From Holophagaceae bacterium (GTDB lineage: Bacteria; Acidobacteriota; Holophagae; Holophagales; Holophagaceae), in assembly GCA_025353305.1 (NCBI GenBank), contig JANXQX010000090.1, positions 1 through 20,376 of the forward strand: a DNA stretch of 20,376 nucleotides, read 5' to 3'. The notes under the pieces were generated by a model, which saw only the letters and a list, made by a program, of their open reading frames with translations, did not search any database and was not told where the DNA came from. Positions within the stretch are counted from its first letter, which is position 1; every line of letters starts with the position of its first letter. This document shows, one piece after another, positions 1 through 8,524 of this stretch. The position numbers and the translations under genes were made by a program.

Positions 1-267
1 ATTCGGATGACTGGAGGCCGTTAATCATCCGTGGAATTCCCCACGGCGGGGGGGAGGAAGGACACCATGTTTCCCCGGAGGTGGAATCACAAGTGTCCAG
101 CGACCATGATTATGCTTCCCGTCGGGCAAAGGCTGCCCGCCCAGTGGGCGCACCTGTGGATGGTCTGTTCCCCTGGGCGAACGGGTGCTGTGGATGGACG
201 AAGGAGAATCCCCCCGCGCAACTCAATCAAGGTGGCGAGTCCTCACCCACAGCCCAAAGCCCGTAAC
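1..267. other. Region with no recognisable gene; several small GC-rich hairpins
   Basis: I find no reading frame here with recognisable protein character. Open frames exist on both strands, but their translations are low-complexity and run on into the antisense of the response regulator. Small inverted repeats are visible: CCGTGG/CCACGG at 29-34 and 41-46, GGGCA/TGCCC at about 124-138, and CGCCC/GGGCG at about 139-151. The sequence CTGTGGATGG occurs twice (154-163 and 188-197). Positions 241-275 form a heptad repeat listed separately. The stretch could be a structured intergenic RNA or the decayed tail of a gene to the left. I cannot match it to a known riboswitch or ncRNA family. Confidence 0.5.
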
Positions 268-275
268 CTACAGCC
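241..275 (-). repeat. Five-unit heptad repeat at the 3' end of the LytTR regulator gene
   Basis: Read on the minus strand, 275 to 241 divides exactly into five 7-bp units that each begin with GG: GGCTGTA, then units resembling GGTTACG, GGCTTTG, GGCTGTG and GGTGAGG. The stop codon TAG (270-268) of the upstream gene straddles the first two units (CTG TAG G). The same GGCTGTA-G junction supplies the stop of the 5'-nucleotidase at 5845-5847. Heptameric short tandem repeats are known in some bacteria, such as the STRRs of cyanobacteria. Whether this is the same phenomenon is inference. Confidence 0.7.
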
Positions 276-993
276 CCAGCTTTTCCTTCAGGTGATGCGC
301 CGCGTTTCGGCTGGCTTCCAACTCGACGCCATCGGGCAGCAGCACCGCTTTGCGGCCCGTGGGCAGCGTGCGCAGGCCGAGCACGGCCTCGGGTCGCAGC
401 ATGATGTTCCGTTGGATGCGCAGGAAAGCCACGCCCGGAAACGAGGCCTCCACATCGCTTAGGCTGGTCCAGGTGCACCGGAATTTCTTTCCACCGGCCC
501 AGGCCCATACGACCTGGTCAATGACTTCGAAATAGGCCACGCGCTTCAGCTCCAACAGCAGTTTTCCATCGCCAGCCTTCACGGGAAAACGTGTGGATCC
601 TGCGCTAGAAGCAACTGGCACGGCTTCGGCCTTGCGGGGATCGAAGCCCTCCAGTCGGGCCAGGGTTTTTGCCAGACGATCAGCGGTCACGGGCTTTACC
701 AGATAATCTGAAGCCTGATGCTCGAAAGCTGCCACAGCATGTTCCGCGTTGGCGGTGACGAAGATGACCGGGGGGCCGTCGCGCAGTTCCGCCAGTAATT
801 CCATGCCTGAAGGTCCCGGCAGGGCGATGTCGAGAAAGAGAGCATCAAGTTTGTGGCCTTCCCTCAGCCAAGCCAGCAACTGATGGCCATCCTCCAATTC
901 CGCGAGCACCTGACAGCCCGCTTCCCGCAGCAGGCGGCCCAGGCGCATGCGGGCTACGGGTTCGTCGTCGACCAGGGCGATTCGAAGAGACAT
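268..993 (-). CDS. LytTR-family response regulator
   Basis: A 241-residue two-component response regulator that binds DNA through a LytTR domain. Residues 1-118 form a receiver domain with the acidic pair D9/D10, phosphoacceptor D55 (in [10 protein letters not shown]), switch residue T80 and K100 (in YLVKP). A linker follows, then a LytTR domain from about 134 to 241, including [19 protein letters not shown] start at ATG 993, where the receiver begins directly with [12 protein letters not shown]. The frame stays open to 1191, but that extension is not receiver-like and would overlap the divergent kinase gene. The ribosome binding site is weak (AAGG directly before the start). It lies head-to-head with the hybrid kinase at 1091, its probable phosphorelay partner. 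The C-terminal codon and stop fall in a heptad repeat. Family assignment is firm; target genes are unknown. Confidence 0.93.
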   Translation of the reverse strand: MSLRIALVDDEPVARMRLGRLLREAGCQVLAELEDGHQLLAWLREGHKLDALFLDIALPGPSGMELLAELRDGPPVIFVTANAEHAVAAFEHQASDYLVKPVTADRLAKTLARLEGFDPRKAEAVPVASSAGSTRFPVKAGDGKLLLELKRVAYFEVIDQVVWAWAGGKKFRCTWTSLSDVEASFPGVAFLRIQRNIMLRPEAVLGLRTLPTGRKAVLLPDGVELEASRNAAHHLKEKLGL

Positions 994-1090
994 GGCCTTA
1001 GAATGCTTGGTTCTGGCCGCGCACTCAACCCTTCGCTCTAGAGAATCGGGCAGAATCGCGTGGGCCACTCGGCTGGAGTTTGTGTTATCC
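994..1090. promoter_or_regulatory. Divergent promoter region with a direct repeat
   Basis: These 97 bp separate the divergent response regulator and hybrid kinase, so promoters for both should lie here. AGAATCG occurs twice, at 1042-1048 and 1052-1058, spaced 10 bp start to start, about one helical turn. That is a plausible operator arrangement for autoregulation, but it does not clearly match the known LytTR consensus. GGAG at 1075-1078 is the likely ribosome binding site of the kinase gene. I could not assign convincing -35/-10 boxes. Confidence 0.35.
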
Positions 1091-4000
1091 ATGTTCATGT
1101 TCATGCGGGAAAGAGGGTCGTGGTGTCGCGGTCTGGCCGCTTGCGCCATGCTCTGCCTTGGCTCGATCATGCCCGCGCAAGGTCCCGGCACCGTGGCTTT
1201 CCATGCTTACGGGGCTGAACAGGGACTCACGAATTTCGCTGTCTCCGCCCTGGAGCAGGACGATCGGGGTTTCCTGTGGGTGGGTACCGAGGATGGCGCT
1301 TTCCGTTTTGGTGGCGCCCGCTTCGAACGGTTTGGCCTTGAGCAGGGCCTGGAGCGCCCCTGGGTGACCCAGCTCGCGAAGGACGGCTCGGGTGGTCTTT
1401 GCGCGGGAACGGATCGGGGCCTGTTCCATTTCGATGGCGATGCCAATACGACGGTCTTCCGCCGCCTTCCACTTCCGGGGTCTCCGAACGCACCGGTCCG
1501 AGCCATCACAGCAGCTGGCGGCAGCATTTGGGTTGCCACCTCCGATGGCTTTTTCGCCGGTTCCGCAGCCAAGGGATTCCTGCCTGTGATCGGATGGAAG
1601 GCCACGCCGCCCACAGCGGTATCGGTGGACGCCGCTGGGTTGCTGGCCATGTCGGACGGAGTGTTGTGGGTTCAGGATGGGGATCGCTGGCGGGCTGCCG
1701 CGGCCTTGCCAGAGCTGCGCGGTGAACGCGCTTTTTCGGTTCTGAGGGACGCCGAACACCGCATCTGGGTCCGTAGCCGGGGCCACCTGTTGAGGGGCCG
1801 CGAAGGCCAGGCTTTCGAAGATCTGGCGTCCCGTCTCGCAGGGACTGCCACCAGCGAGGGCCATTTGCGCATGGATTCCAAGGGCCGGGTCTGGATTCCC
1901 ACCGTCGCGGGGCTGGTCATGGCTGATCACGATGCCCTGGTTCCCCTGCACCCCGATCCGGGTCAGAGTTTCGGTTATTGCCGACAGGTCTTCGTGGATC
2001 GCGAGGACAGTTTGTGGGTAGCGGGCGAGCAGCTGTTCCGAGCCCTGGGCCAGGGTGCGTGGAGTTCCTACCGGACCCGCGAAGGATTGCCTTCCAACCA
2101 GGTCTGGTCGCTGCTGCGGGACCGCCAGGGGGTGCTCTGGGCCGCCACCAATCGCGGAGTGGCCCAAGGCACTGAAAGCGGATTCAAACCGGTCCAGACC
2201 CATTTTCCCGTGGGGCCTCTCACCTTGGCCCTTGGGCCCGATGGGCGCATCTGGGCCGGGGGACGCGATGGCGCCGCGCTTTACGCCTGGGATCCATCAG
2301 GCCGCAACATCACATCCGTGCGCATCAAGGATCTGGGTGATGGCGACACCATCGTGCGGGACCTCCGCTTCGACCGCTCAGGCAACCTGTGGGCTGCCAC
2401 CAGCAATGGCGGCTTGCGCTTGATCCGCTCCGGCGCCTCGGGACAGGTGGAAGCGGAACCCGTGGCATTGCCCGGTGGCTCACCACGGGAAAACATCTGG
2501 TCCATCGCGGAGGACACGCAAGGGCGGATCTGGGTCGGCGGCTCCGAAGGCCTTGCGGTATTGGAGGATGGCCGCTGGCGCAGGTTTACCGCCGCCAATG
2601 GCTTGTTGGACACCGAGGTGCGTTGTATTGCTCCCACGCCAGGCGGCGCAGTGTGGATCGCCTATGGCCGGTCCCTGGGCGTCGCGAAAGTATCCCTCAG
2701 TGATGCTTCCCTGAAACTCATGGAGCAGGTGGGCGAAAGCCGCGGCCTGGGCAGAGTCCAGATCAACGCCTTGGCCTGTGATGCGCGTGGTGTTTTATGG
2801 TTGGGCACGGCCCTGGGCCTGGTCCGATGGGATGGCAAGCTGCTGGACACCTTCGGCAGATTGGAAGGGCTCCCCGGCGAGGATTGCATCTTCGGCGCGC
2901 TGCTCTGTGACGGGATCAATGATGTCTGGGTTGGAACCACCGCGGGGCTGGGGCGTTTTCATGCGGAGGGGGAAGGCAACTCCCTCCCGAGCCTAGTTAC
3001 GATTCTCACCGAGGCCCGTTTCGGCCCCAAAGATGCCAACACCATTTCCCGCTTTGATCAGGTGTTGCGAATCCCCCATGAATTGCGCTCCCTGGAGATC
3101 CGCTTCTCGGCGATGTCATTCCTGAATCCTGCCAAAGTGCGCCATCAGGTAAGGTTGCTGGATTTCCAGAATGACTGGAGGGACATCGCTTCGTCCCAGG
3201 TGAATTATGCAGGCCTGCCGCCTGGGGTCTACCGTTTCGAGGTGCGGAGCCGGGCGGGAGCTTCACCCTGGGGGCCATCGGCCAGGATGTATTTCCGGAT
3301 GGTGGGGCCCTGGTGGAGCAGTGGGTGGGCCCTTGCATTTTATGCAATTGTGGCACTGGCCCTCATCTACCTCGCCTTCCGCGTCAGAACCCGTGTGCTG
3401 CGTTTCAAGAACCAGGCCCTCGGCGATCTCGTTCGAGCGCAAACAGAAGAAATCCAGACAGCCCTCGACCAGGCCGAGCACGCGAACACGGCCAAAAGCG
3501 AATTCCTGGCGGTGATGAGCCACGAGCTTCGTACCCCCATGCATTCCATCCTGGGCATGACGGATCTGTTGCTGGATTCCTCCCTCAGCCGGGAGCAGCG
3601 CGATAGCGCCCAGACCATCCGCCGCGCGGGCCAGGCCCTGCTTTCGATCCTCAACGACATCCTGGATTTTTCGAAGATCGAGGCTGAAAAAGTCGCCCTG
3701 CGCGAAGTACCCCTGGATCTACGGAGCCTTTGCGAGGATTTGATGGATCTGCTCAGCGTCAGCGCCCAGGAAAAGGGTCTGGAACTGGTGCTGCGCTTCG
3801 AGCCGGAAGGCAGCCCTGGATACCTGGGCGACCCGGAGCGCATCCGGCAGGTCCTGTTGAATCTGCTCGGCAATGCCATCAAGTTCACGGAAACCGGATT
3901 CGTGCAGCTCACGGTGCGGGTCACGGACCAGCAGGAGGATCGCCACGCGCTGATGCTTTCTGTGGTGGACAGCGGCCCCAGCATCCCGCTCGACAAACAG

Positions 4001-5563
4001 GCCAAGCTCTTTGAAAAATTCAGCCAGGCCGATACCAGCATCACGCGTCGGTTTGGCGGCACAGGTCTGGGCCTCGCCATCAGCAAGCGGCTGGTGGAAG
4101 CCATGGGCGGCGTCATCGGCCTGGACAGCGAGGCCGGGCACGGCACCACCTTCTGGTTCACACTGAGCCTGAAGCCCGTCGAAGAAAATGAAAACGGCGT
4201 TAGCGCCGCCGCGGCTCTCTCCAGCGATTTTCGCGTGCTGGTGGCGGACGACCTGCCGGAAAGTGCCAACGCGCTCTTCGATCAGCTCTGGCGCTGGGGC
4301 CTGGAGGCGAGCCTGGCCTCCACCGGCTCCGAGGCTTTGGAAGATATTCTGGTTTCCGCTGGAAACGGAAAGCCCTATCACCTGGTGCTGCTTGACGAGG
4401 ACTTGCCCGGCATGGGTGGATGGGAGTTGGCCAAGACTTTGCGCGCCGAACATCCCGAAGTTGCACCCATGCTGGTGCTGCTCTGCCCCATGCACCAGCC
4501 TCGCGAAATCTGGGCACTGAAGGCCGCCGGATTCAATGCGATGCTTCGTAAACCAGTCTTCGCCTTCGAGCTGAGGGAGCTGATGGTGGAAGCGTCCCGG
4601 AGATCTGACGGCGCCAGTTCTGGATGGATCGGCACCGAGGCGGAAACTTCTGGCGATGAAGCACCGGTGGGTGCGGCCGCCCAGGCCCTGGCGGGGCGCC
4701 GGATTCTCATAGCCGAGGACAACCCGCTGAACCAGCACGTGGCCCTGCGTCTGTTGAAATCCATGGGCGCGGTGGTAACGCTTTGCTCCACGGGTCTGGA
4801 AGCGGTCGAGCAGGCGGCGCGGGGTGGGTTTGATATCATCCTGATGGATGGCCAGATGCCGGGGATGGATGGACTGGAAGCTGCGCGGACCATCCGCGCA
4901 TCGGGGGGACGATTGCCCATCCTGGCGATGACCGCCCATGCCCTGCAGGGGGATCGCGAGCGCTTTCTCAAATCAGGCATGAACGATCTGCTCACCAAGC
5001 CCTTCAGCCGGGATGAATTGCGGGATGCCATTCTGAAGCAATTGGAACCGGAATCGAACCTTGCATCCGAGGCTACGCTGATCATTCCAATGCCAGTGTT
5101 CGAGCCCGATGAAGATTCCAAGGAGACCGCCCTCTCTCCCGATGGCGAACCTTTGGAAGAAGAGGCCGGCGATACGATGCAGATGCCCGTCCAGATCCCC
5201 GCCACAGATTTCCGCCACCCCGTTGACACCGTGTCCCTGCTGCATTCCATCCATGCCGAGGACCGCGACGAGCTGCGCGAATTGCTCGTGATGTTCCGGG
5301 CCCACGCGCCTGACCGCATGGCGGATATCCGGATGGCGCTGCAAGAAAAGGATGCCAAGGCTCTGAAAGCCGCCGCCCACGCCCTGTGTGGCAGCGCGGC
5401 CTACGTCTACGCCCGCCCGGTGACGGATATCGCGCGCCGGATGGAAGAACTGGCCGCCGAAAACCGCATCTTCGAAGCGGCGGTTTTCCTGCCGGAGCTG
5501 GAAATGGCTTTCACTGCAGCTGAAACAGCGTTGAAGGAACTGGAGGCGCGGCTAGCGCGGTGA
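1091..5563 (+). CDS. Hybrid sensor histidine kinase with double beta-propeller sensor, two receiver domains and HPt
   Basis: A 1490-residue membrane-anchored phosphorelay kinase. A signal peptide (about 1-30, ending MPAQ) is followed by about 14 two-component-regulator propeller blades (about 35-640; tryptophan motifs from W63 to W613). That number suits two seven-bladed propellers. A Y_Y_Y domain (about 675-738), one membrane helix (about 743-765) and a short coiled linker follow. HisKA has phospho-acceptor H811 in [10 protein letters not shown]. The ATPase domain has N928 in the N box, D960 in the G1 box and GTGLGLAIS from G990. Receiver 1 (about 1047-1165) has D1102 and K1154. Receiver 2 (about 1204-1320) has D1253. 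The C-terminal HPt (about 1374-1485) has H1430. The start at 1091 has GGAG 12 nt upstream and directly precedes the signal peptide; ATGs at 1097 and 1103 are alternatives. Oddities: the G1 box reads DSGPS where DxGxG is usual, and receiver 1 has Cys at the Thr/Ser switch position. The ligand is unknown. Confidence 0.93.
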   Translation: MFMFMRERGSWCRGLAACAMLCLGSIMPAQGPGTVAFHAYGAEQGLTNFAVSALEQDDRGFLWVGTEDGAFRFGGARFERFGLEQGLERPWVTQLAKDGSGGLCAGTDRGLFHFDGDANTTVFRRLPLPGSPNAPVRAITAAGGSIWVATSDGFFAGSAAKGFLPVIGWKATPPTAVSVDAAGLLAMSDGVLWVQDGDRWRAAAALPELRGERAFSVLRDAEHRIWVRSRGHLLRGREGQAFEDLASRLAGTATSEGHLRMDSKGRVWIPTVAGLVMADHDALVPLHPDPGQSFGYCRQVFVDREDSLWVAGEQLFRALGQGAWSSYRTREGLPSNQVWSLLRDRQGVLWAATNRGVAQGTESGFKPVQTHFPVGPLTLALGPDGRIWAGGRDGAALYAWDPSGRNITSVRIKDLGDGDTIVRDLRFDRSGNLWAATSNGGLRLIRSGASGQVEAEPVALPGGSPRENIWSIAEDTQGRIWVGGSEGLAVLEDGRWRRFTAANGLLDTEVRCIAPTPGGAVWIAYGRSLGVAKVSLSDASLKLMEQVGESRGLGRVQINALACDARGVLWLGTALGLVRWDGKLLDTFGRLEGLPGEDCIFGALLCDGINDVWVGTTAGLGRFHAEGEGNSLPSLVTILTEARFGPKDANTISRFDQVLRIPHELRSLEIRFSAMSFLNPAKVRHQVRLLDFQNDWRDIASSQVNYAGLPPGVYRFEVRSRAGASPWGPSARMYFRMVGPWWSSGWALAFYAIVALALIYLAFRVRTRVLRFKNQALGDLVRAQTEEIQTALDQAEHANTAKSEFLAVMSHELRTPMHSILGMTDLLLDSSLSREQRDSAQTIRRAGQALLSILNDILDFSKIEAEKVALREVPLDLRSLCEDLMDLLSVSAQEKGLELVLRFEPEGSPGYLGDPERIRQVLLNLLGNAIKFTETGFVQLTVRVTDQQEDRHALMLSVVDSGPSIPLDKQAKLFEKFSQADTSITRRFGGTGLGLAISKRLVEAMGGVIGLDSEAGHGTTFWFTLSLKPVEENENGVSAAAALSSDFRVLVADDLPESANALFDQLWRWGLEASLASTGSEALEDILVSAGNGKPYHLVLLDEDLPGMGGWELAKTLRAEHPEVAPMLVLLCPMHQPREIWALKAAGFNAMLRKPVFAFELRELMVEASRRSDGASSGWIGTEAETSGDEAPVGAAAQALAGRRILIAEDNPLNQHVALRLLKSMGAVVTLCSTGLEAVEQAARGGFDIILMDGQMPGMDGLEAARTIRASGGRLPILAMTAHALQGDRERFLKSGMNDLLTKPFSRDELRDAILKQLEPESNLASEATLIIPMPVFEPDEDSKETALSPDGEPLEEEAGDTMQMPVQIPATDFRHPVDTVSLLHSIHAEDRDELRELLVMFRAHAPDRMADIRMALQEKDAKALKAAAHALCGSAAYVYARPVTDIARRMEELAAENRIFEAAVFLPELEMAFTAAETALKELEARLAR

Positions 5564-5676
5564 AACTGGCCAAATTCAATGGCCGAAAAAATAGCCGAAC
5601 AACCAATGCAATTTGGGCATGGGCCGCCAATTTTAGGGGACGGGAAATCGGCCACATAAATTACAAAAAAAAATTA

Positions 5677-5735
5677 GCCACAAAGGGGCACAAAGGGTCA
5701 CAAATAAAAAAGCAGTTCCTTGTGTCCTTTGTGGC
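5677..5735. terminator. Inverted repeat between convergent genes, possible bidirectional terminator
   Basis: This lies in the 281-bp gap (5564-5844) between the convergent kinase and 5'-nucleotidase genes. The arm starting GCCACAAAGG at 5677 pairs with CCTTTGTGGC ending at 5735, giving about 18 bp with minor mismatches and a roughly 20-nt A-rich loop. The left arm is a 10-bp tandem repeat (CACAAAGGGG, then CACAAAGGGT). A-rich sequence precedes it and ATTTATTT follows, so a two-way intrinsic terminator is plausible. Similar CACAAAGG/CCTTTGTGG repeats are, from memory, common between genes in several phyla and produce spurious annotations of the KGHKG type. The rest of the gap shows no gene. 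Confidence 0.6.
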
Positions 5736-5824
5736 CATTTATTTCAGCTCTGTTCCGGTGTTCAGACGTTGTTCTCTACGCTGAGCTGGCTCATCGTTTT
5801 AGTGGCCATGCTCGGTTTCGTCCC

Positions 5825-5852
5825 TATAGCCCACAGACCACCGCCTACAGCC
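5825..5852 (-). repeat. Four-unit heptad repeat at the 3' end of the 5'-nucleotidase gene
   Basis: On the minus strand, 5852 to 5825 divides into four 7-bp units: GGCTGTA, then units resembling GGCGGTG, GTCTGTG and GGCTATA. The stop codon TAG (5847-5845) sits at the boundary of the first two units, in exactly the register seen at the LytTR regulator's 3' end. Confidence 0.65.
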
Positions 5853-7323
5853 TTTCATGCGGTAGCGCCAGGGCGGGGGCGTAGACCGTGGTATTGGGAT
5901 CCACCATGTAGAGGTTGCTGATCTTGCCGGTGTAGGCACCAGCGTATTGCTGGATCTGGTCACCCAGGCGGGTCTGCTCGTCGCCTTCCCGGAAGAGTGT
6001 CCCCCACACGGAATTGAAAGAATTCTCCACGTGGCGGTTCAATTCGTGCACTTTTTCTCTTTGGGCTTCAGTACGCTGGCGGGCCTCCACCAATTCGGCT
6101 TTCAACAAGCCAGCTTCCCGGTCTATGGCGTGGAGGGCTTCAGGCGATATGCGAGGTGCCAGGACCCGGCGGTGTTCATGGTTGCGCGCGATCTGGTCAC
6201 TGAGAATGTTCACCCGCCGCTGGCCGCGTCGCCGCTGGGTCTCCACCTTCAGCAGTTCACGGATGTCATCGGCGTGGAGCTCCAGCTGTTCCAGTTCCGC
6301 TTCCAGTTCAGGGATGAGCATGAGGGTATGCCAGGAGAGGCTTTTCTTGGATTTCAGGATGTCGCCGTAGATGTGGTCGCCGATATAAAGGACTTGCTCG
6401 CTATTGGCTTCGAGCCTTGCCTCCAGCCAGTCCGCGTTGCCGCCGGTGAATACGTTCGGATGGTCCTGCATGGGAACTGCCTCGTGGCCTTCGGCGAAAA
6501 AAGCGGGCTTTCCCGAGCTCACCACCACCGTGTGGAAGTAGTCGGCCCATTGGGGCCGCGCCGCATCCACATCATTGAGCAGGTGACCCAGCACGCCGTT
6601 CGTGAATGTCCACTCGCTATTGGTGAGCAGGAACAGTTTTTTCCCGGCGCGGATCCAGCGGTCGAGAGCCGCGGGCAGCTGTGGGTCCTTGGGGATGAAG
6701 AAATCACGGTGGGCGAGGATCTCGGCCTTCATGTCCCCTTCCCGATGAACGGTGTCGATGCCCCACCGCACGTCATTGAACAATTGGATGTAGTCCTTGC
6801 CCGGCAGCATCCCGTGATCCAGGCGATCCACGAGCAGGGCGTAGAGGTGGCTCTCCGGGATCTCGAACATGGTGTCGATGCTGCGAAAGCCCTTGGCCGT
6901 CGTTGATAGGCGGCGGCGGCCGTAGCATGATTCGATCGCCATGGGATCCATTGGCTTGGTGCCGTGGGTCGCCCGGACCACCCTGCGTTCGCGGCTGACC
7001 TTCAGCAGGTTTCCGCGCACGCCGTCCAGCACCAGGCCCCGGATGGAGAACTTGGGATCGAATTCCGCAGCCAGAAGCGAAGCCGGATAGTCCTTCTCGC
7101 GCACCAGCAGCCGGAGCGATTTCGTGAATGCCAGCTCGTCGATTTCCGGCGAGCGATAGCGCGCCAGCGTGTAGTCCATGTCGAAGCCAACGGCCTTGAT
7201 GGTGGGCAAGGGCAGGGTCTGCAAGACGTAGAGCTTCTGCGCGGGTGGCAGCCGCGCTTCATCTTCCTGGTCCCAGGTTGGGGGAACGGGCAGAAGGCTC
7301 GGGTTCCAGGGGATTGGGGCCAT
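5845..7323 (-). CDS. HAD-IG family 5'-nucleotidase (purine 5'-nucleotidase-like)
   Basis: A 492-residue protein of the HAD-superfamily 5'-nucleotidase group related to eukaryotic cytosolic purine 5'-nucleotidase NT5C2. It is predicted to hydrolyse nucleoside 5'-monophosphates in the cytoplasm. HAD motif I is at 46-52 (GFDMDYT; nucleophile D48, acid/base D50). Motif II is in LLTNSEW, with T234. The last motif is GDHIYGD at 315-321, where acidic residues bind magnesium. A helical, probably coiled-coil region (about 335-440) precedes the family-typical end (WGTLF, then YTGKISNLY and LPHE). Length fits the bacterial family. I start at ATG 7323; no good ribosome binding site is visible, so a leaderless or weak start is possible. 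It is divergent from the pseudouridine synthase and convergent with the kinase. Exact substrate preference cannot be read from sequence. Confidence 0.9.
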   Translation of the reverse strand: MAPIPWNPSLLPVPPTWDQEDEARLPPAQKLYVLQTLPLPTIKAVGFDMDYTLARYRSPEIDELAFTKSLRLLVREKDYPASLLAAEFDPKFSIRGLVLDGVRGNLLKVSRERRVVRATHGTKPMDPMAIESCYGRRRLSTTAKGFRSIDTMFEIPESHLYALLVDRLDHGMLPGKDYIQLFNDVRWGIDTVHREGDMKAEILAHRDFFIPKDPQLPAALDRWIRAGKKLFLLTNSEWTFTNGVLGHLLNDVDAARPQWADYFHTVVVSSGKPAFFAEGHEAVPMQDHPNVFTGGNADWLEARLEANSEQVLYIGDHIYGDILKSKKSLSWHTLMLIPELEAELEQLELHADDIRELLKVETQRRRGQRRVNILSDQIARNHEHRRVLAPRISPEALHAIDREAGLLKAELVEARQRTEAQREKVHELNRHVENSFNSVWGTLFREGDEQTRLGDQIQQYAGAYTGKISNLYMVDPNTTVYAPALALPHERL

Positions 7324-7347
7324 GGCATGAGGATACAGCCATGGATT

Positions 7348-7400
7348 AGGGGCCGTTACAGTTTGGCCAGCGCTCTTCTGGCCGGACTGTTATGGCCCCT
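7348..7400. repeat. 53-bp near-perfect long hairpin in a divergent intergenic region
   Basis: Arms 7348-7370 and 7378-7400 are each 23 nt, separated by a 7-nt loop (CGCTCTT). I count 22 of 23 positions pairable: 19 Watson-Crick and three G-T, with a single T-T mismatch. The ends are AGGGGCC/GGCCCCT and the inner part TGGCCAG/CTGGCC. It lies in the 155-bp gap between the divergent 5'-nucleotidase and pseudouridine synthase genes. No T-run directly follows on either strand, so it is not a classical terminator. It could be a leader structure, a palindromic operator, or one copy of a dispersed palindromic repeat. Confidence 0.8.
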
Positions 7401-7478
7401 TATGCCAGTCCAACTTAATTTGCGATCAATTTTTTCTACCGGAACGGCTTAGGCTTGAGGTCGAAGGGAAGACCCGGA

Positions 7479-8423
7479 ATGTCAGAGCCAGATGATTTCC
7501 CGGGCATGGGCCTTAGCCGCTCGCTTAAAGCGTCCAGGGTCACATTGCCGAAGCTCGACCCGCTGCCACCGAATGTGCTGGCCTTTTTGCGAGGCAGATT
7601 TCCCTTCGTTCCAGATTGGGAATCCCGCATGGCGCGGGGCCTGGTGCGAGTGGATGGGGAAGGACCGCTGGCGGTGCATGCACCCTACCGTGCTGGCTTG
7701 AGAATCCTCTATTTTCGCGAGGTGGACACAGAGCCCGAGATCCCCTTCGAAGGCAAAATCATTTTTCAGGATGCGCACCTTCTGGTGGCGGACAAGCCGC
7801 ATTTCCTGCCGGTGATCCCAGCGGGCCCCTATGTGCGAGAATCGCTGCTGGCGAGGCTCCAGGAGCAGAAGGGCCTCGGCGGTCTGGCGCCCATGCATCG
7901 CCTTGATCGCGAAACCGCGGGCCTGGTGCTTTTCTCAATCAGGCAAGACAGCCGTGCCGCATTCAGCGGCCTTTTCCAGAAGGGTTCCATCACGAAGATC
8001 TATCACGCCGTAGCACGGGTGGGGGCAGGACCATCACCTCGTGGCTGGCGCGTGGAGAACCGCATTGAAAAGGGCGAGCCCTTCTTCCGCATGACCTGTG
8101 TGGAGGGCCCGGTAAATGCTCGCAGCACCATCCTGTTGCTCGCGGAGAAGGATGGCTACGGCCTTTTCGAAGTACGCCCCGAGACCGGCAAGAAACATCA
8201 GATCCGCCTCCATATGGCCACCATCGGCCATCCGATCCTCCACGACAAGCTCTACCCCGAACTCCAACTGGAACCTGTAGCAAGTGCCTTGCCCGATTAC
8301 AGCAATCCCCTGCAACTCCTGGCCCAGCGATTGGAATTCGTGGACCCCATCACGGGGGAAATGCGAATTTTTAAATCCGAGCTGGAGCTCGAATGGAATC
8401 CACTGCGCTGGAGTGAGGTATGA
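7479..8423 (+). CDS. RluA-family pseudouridine synthase
   Basis: A 314-residue RNA pseudouridine synthase that isomerises uridine in rRNA or tRNA. The catalytic motif HRLDRETAG is present with Asp at residue 143. The family-typical KIYHAV (about 170) and, near residue 242, PETGKKHQIRLH follow. The segment before the catalytic core has ILFRE/ILVADKP-like sequence (LLVADKPHFLPVIP). No complete S4 domain is obvious, although the first 70 residues (LRGRFPFVPDWESRMARGLVRVDG) look like a short S4-like or RluA-associated segment. I choose ATG 7479, which has AAGGGA nine nt upstream; an in-frame TTG at 7455 lacks such support. The final codons GAG GTA TGA lie in a heptad repeat shared in mirror image with the convergent SprT-like gene. 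The modified RNA position cannot be told. Confidence 0.9.
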   Translation: MSEPDDFPGMGLSRSLKASRVTLPKLDPLPPNVLAFLRGRFPFVPDWESRMARGLVRVDGEGPLAVHAPYRAGLRILYFREVDTEPEIPFEGKIIFQDAHLLVADKPHFLPVIPAGPYVRESLLARLQEQKGLGGLAPMHRLDRETAGLVLFSIRQDSRAAFSGLFQKGSITKIYHAVARVGAGPSPRGWRVENRIEKGEPFFRMTCVEGPVNARSTILLLAEKDGYGLFEVRPETGKKHQIRLHMATIGHPILHDKLYPELQLEPVASALPDYSNPLQLLAQRLEFVDPITGEMRIFKSELELEWNPLRWSEV

Positions 8424-8442
8424 GGTCTGAGGGGTGAGGGGT
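8415..8442 (+). repeat. Four-unit heptad repeat at the 3' end of the pseudouridine synthase gene
   Basis: Plus strand 8415-8442 divides into GAGGTAT, GAGGTCT and two copies of GAGGGGT. The stop TGA (8421-8423) spans the first two units. It forms the left arm of an imperfect inverted repeat with 8497-8524, sharing the 11-mer GAGGTATGAGG. The 92-bp gap between the two stop codons contains nothing else recognisable. Confidence 0.75.
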
Positions 8443-8496
8443 GCGCCTTTGCCGCACGAGGTGATGCGACCCGTGGCCGCCACCTCATTGAATCCC

Positions 8497-8524
8497 GCTC
8501 CTCACACCCCATCCCTCATACCTC
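8497..8524 (-). repeat. Four-unit heptad repeat at the 3' end of the SprT-like gene
   Basis: Minus strand 8524 to 8497 divides into GAGGTAT, GAGGGAT, GGGGTGT and GAGGAGC. The stop TGA (8518-8516) occupies the same register as in the mirror copy at 8415-8442. Both convergent proteins therefore end in Glu-Val from the same repeat motif. Confidence 0.75.

Noticed and set aside
100..235. Riboswitch (glycine or cyclic-di-GMP type) suggested by GGGCAAAGG and GACGAAGGAG motifs
   Set aside because: The surrounding helices and conserved bases of those families are not present, and no downstream plus-strand gene follows.
947..1090. Longer N-terminus for the hybrid kinase
   Set aside because: It would overlap the response-regulator gene and place 48 charged residues ahead of a clear signal peptide; ATG 1091 with GGAG upstream is better.
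1085..2203. 372-codon open frame antisense to the propeller region
   Set aside because: Shadow of the kinase gene; no domain, no ribosome binding site.
3719..4939. 406-codon open frame antisense to the kinase
   Set aside because: It mirrors conserved kinase and receiver codons; long antisense frames are expected in GC-rich DNA and no family is recognisable.
5560..5784. Open frame of 74 codons after the kinase gene
   Set aside because: It translates the CACAAAGG inverted repeat (KGHKG-type peptide) and runs through both hairpin arms; a repeat artefact.
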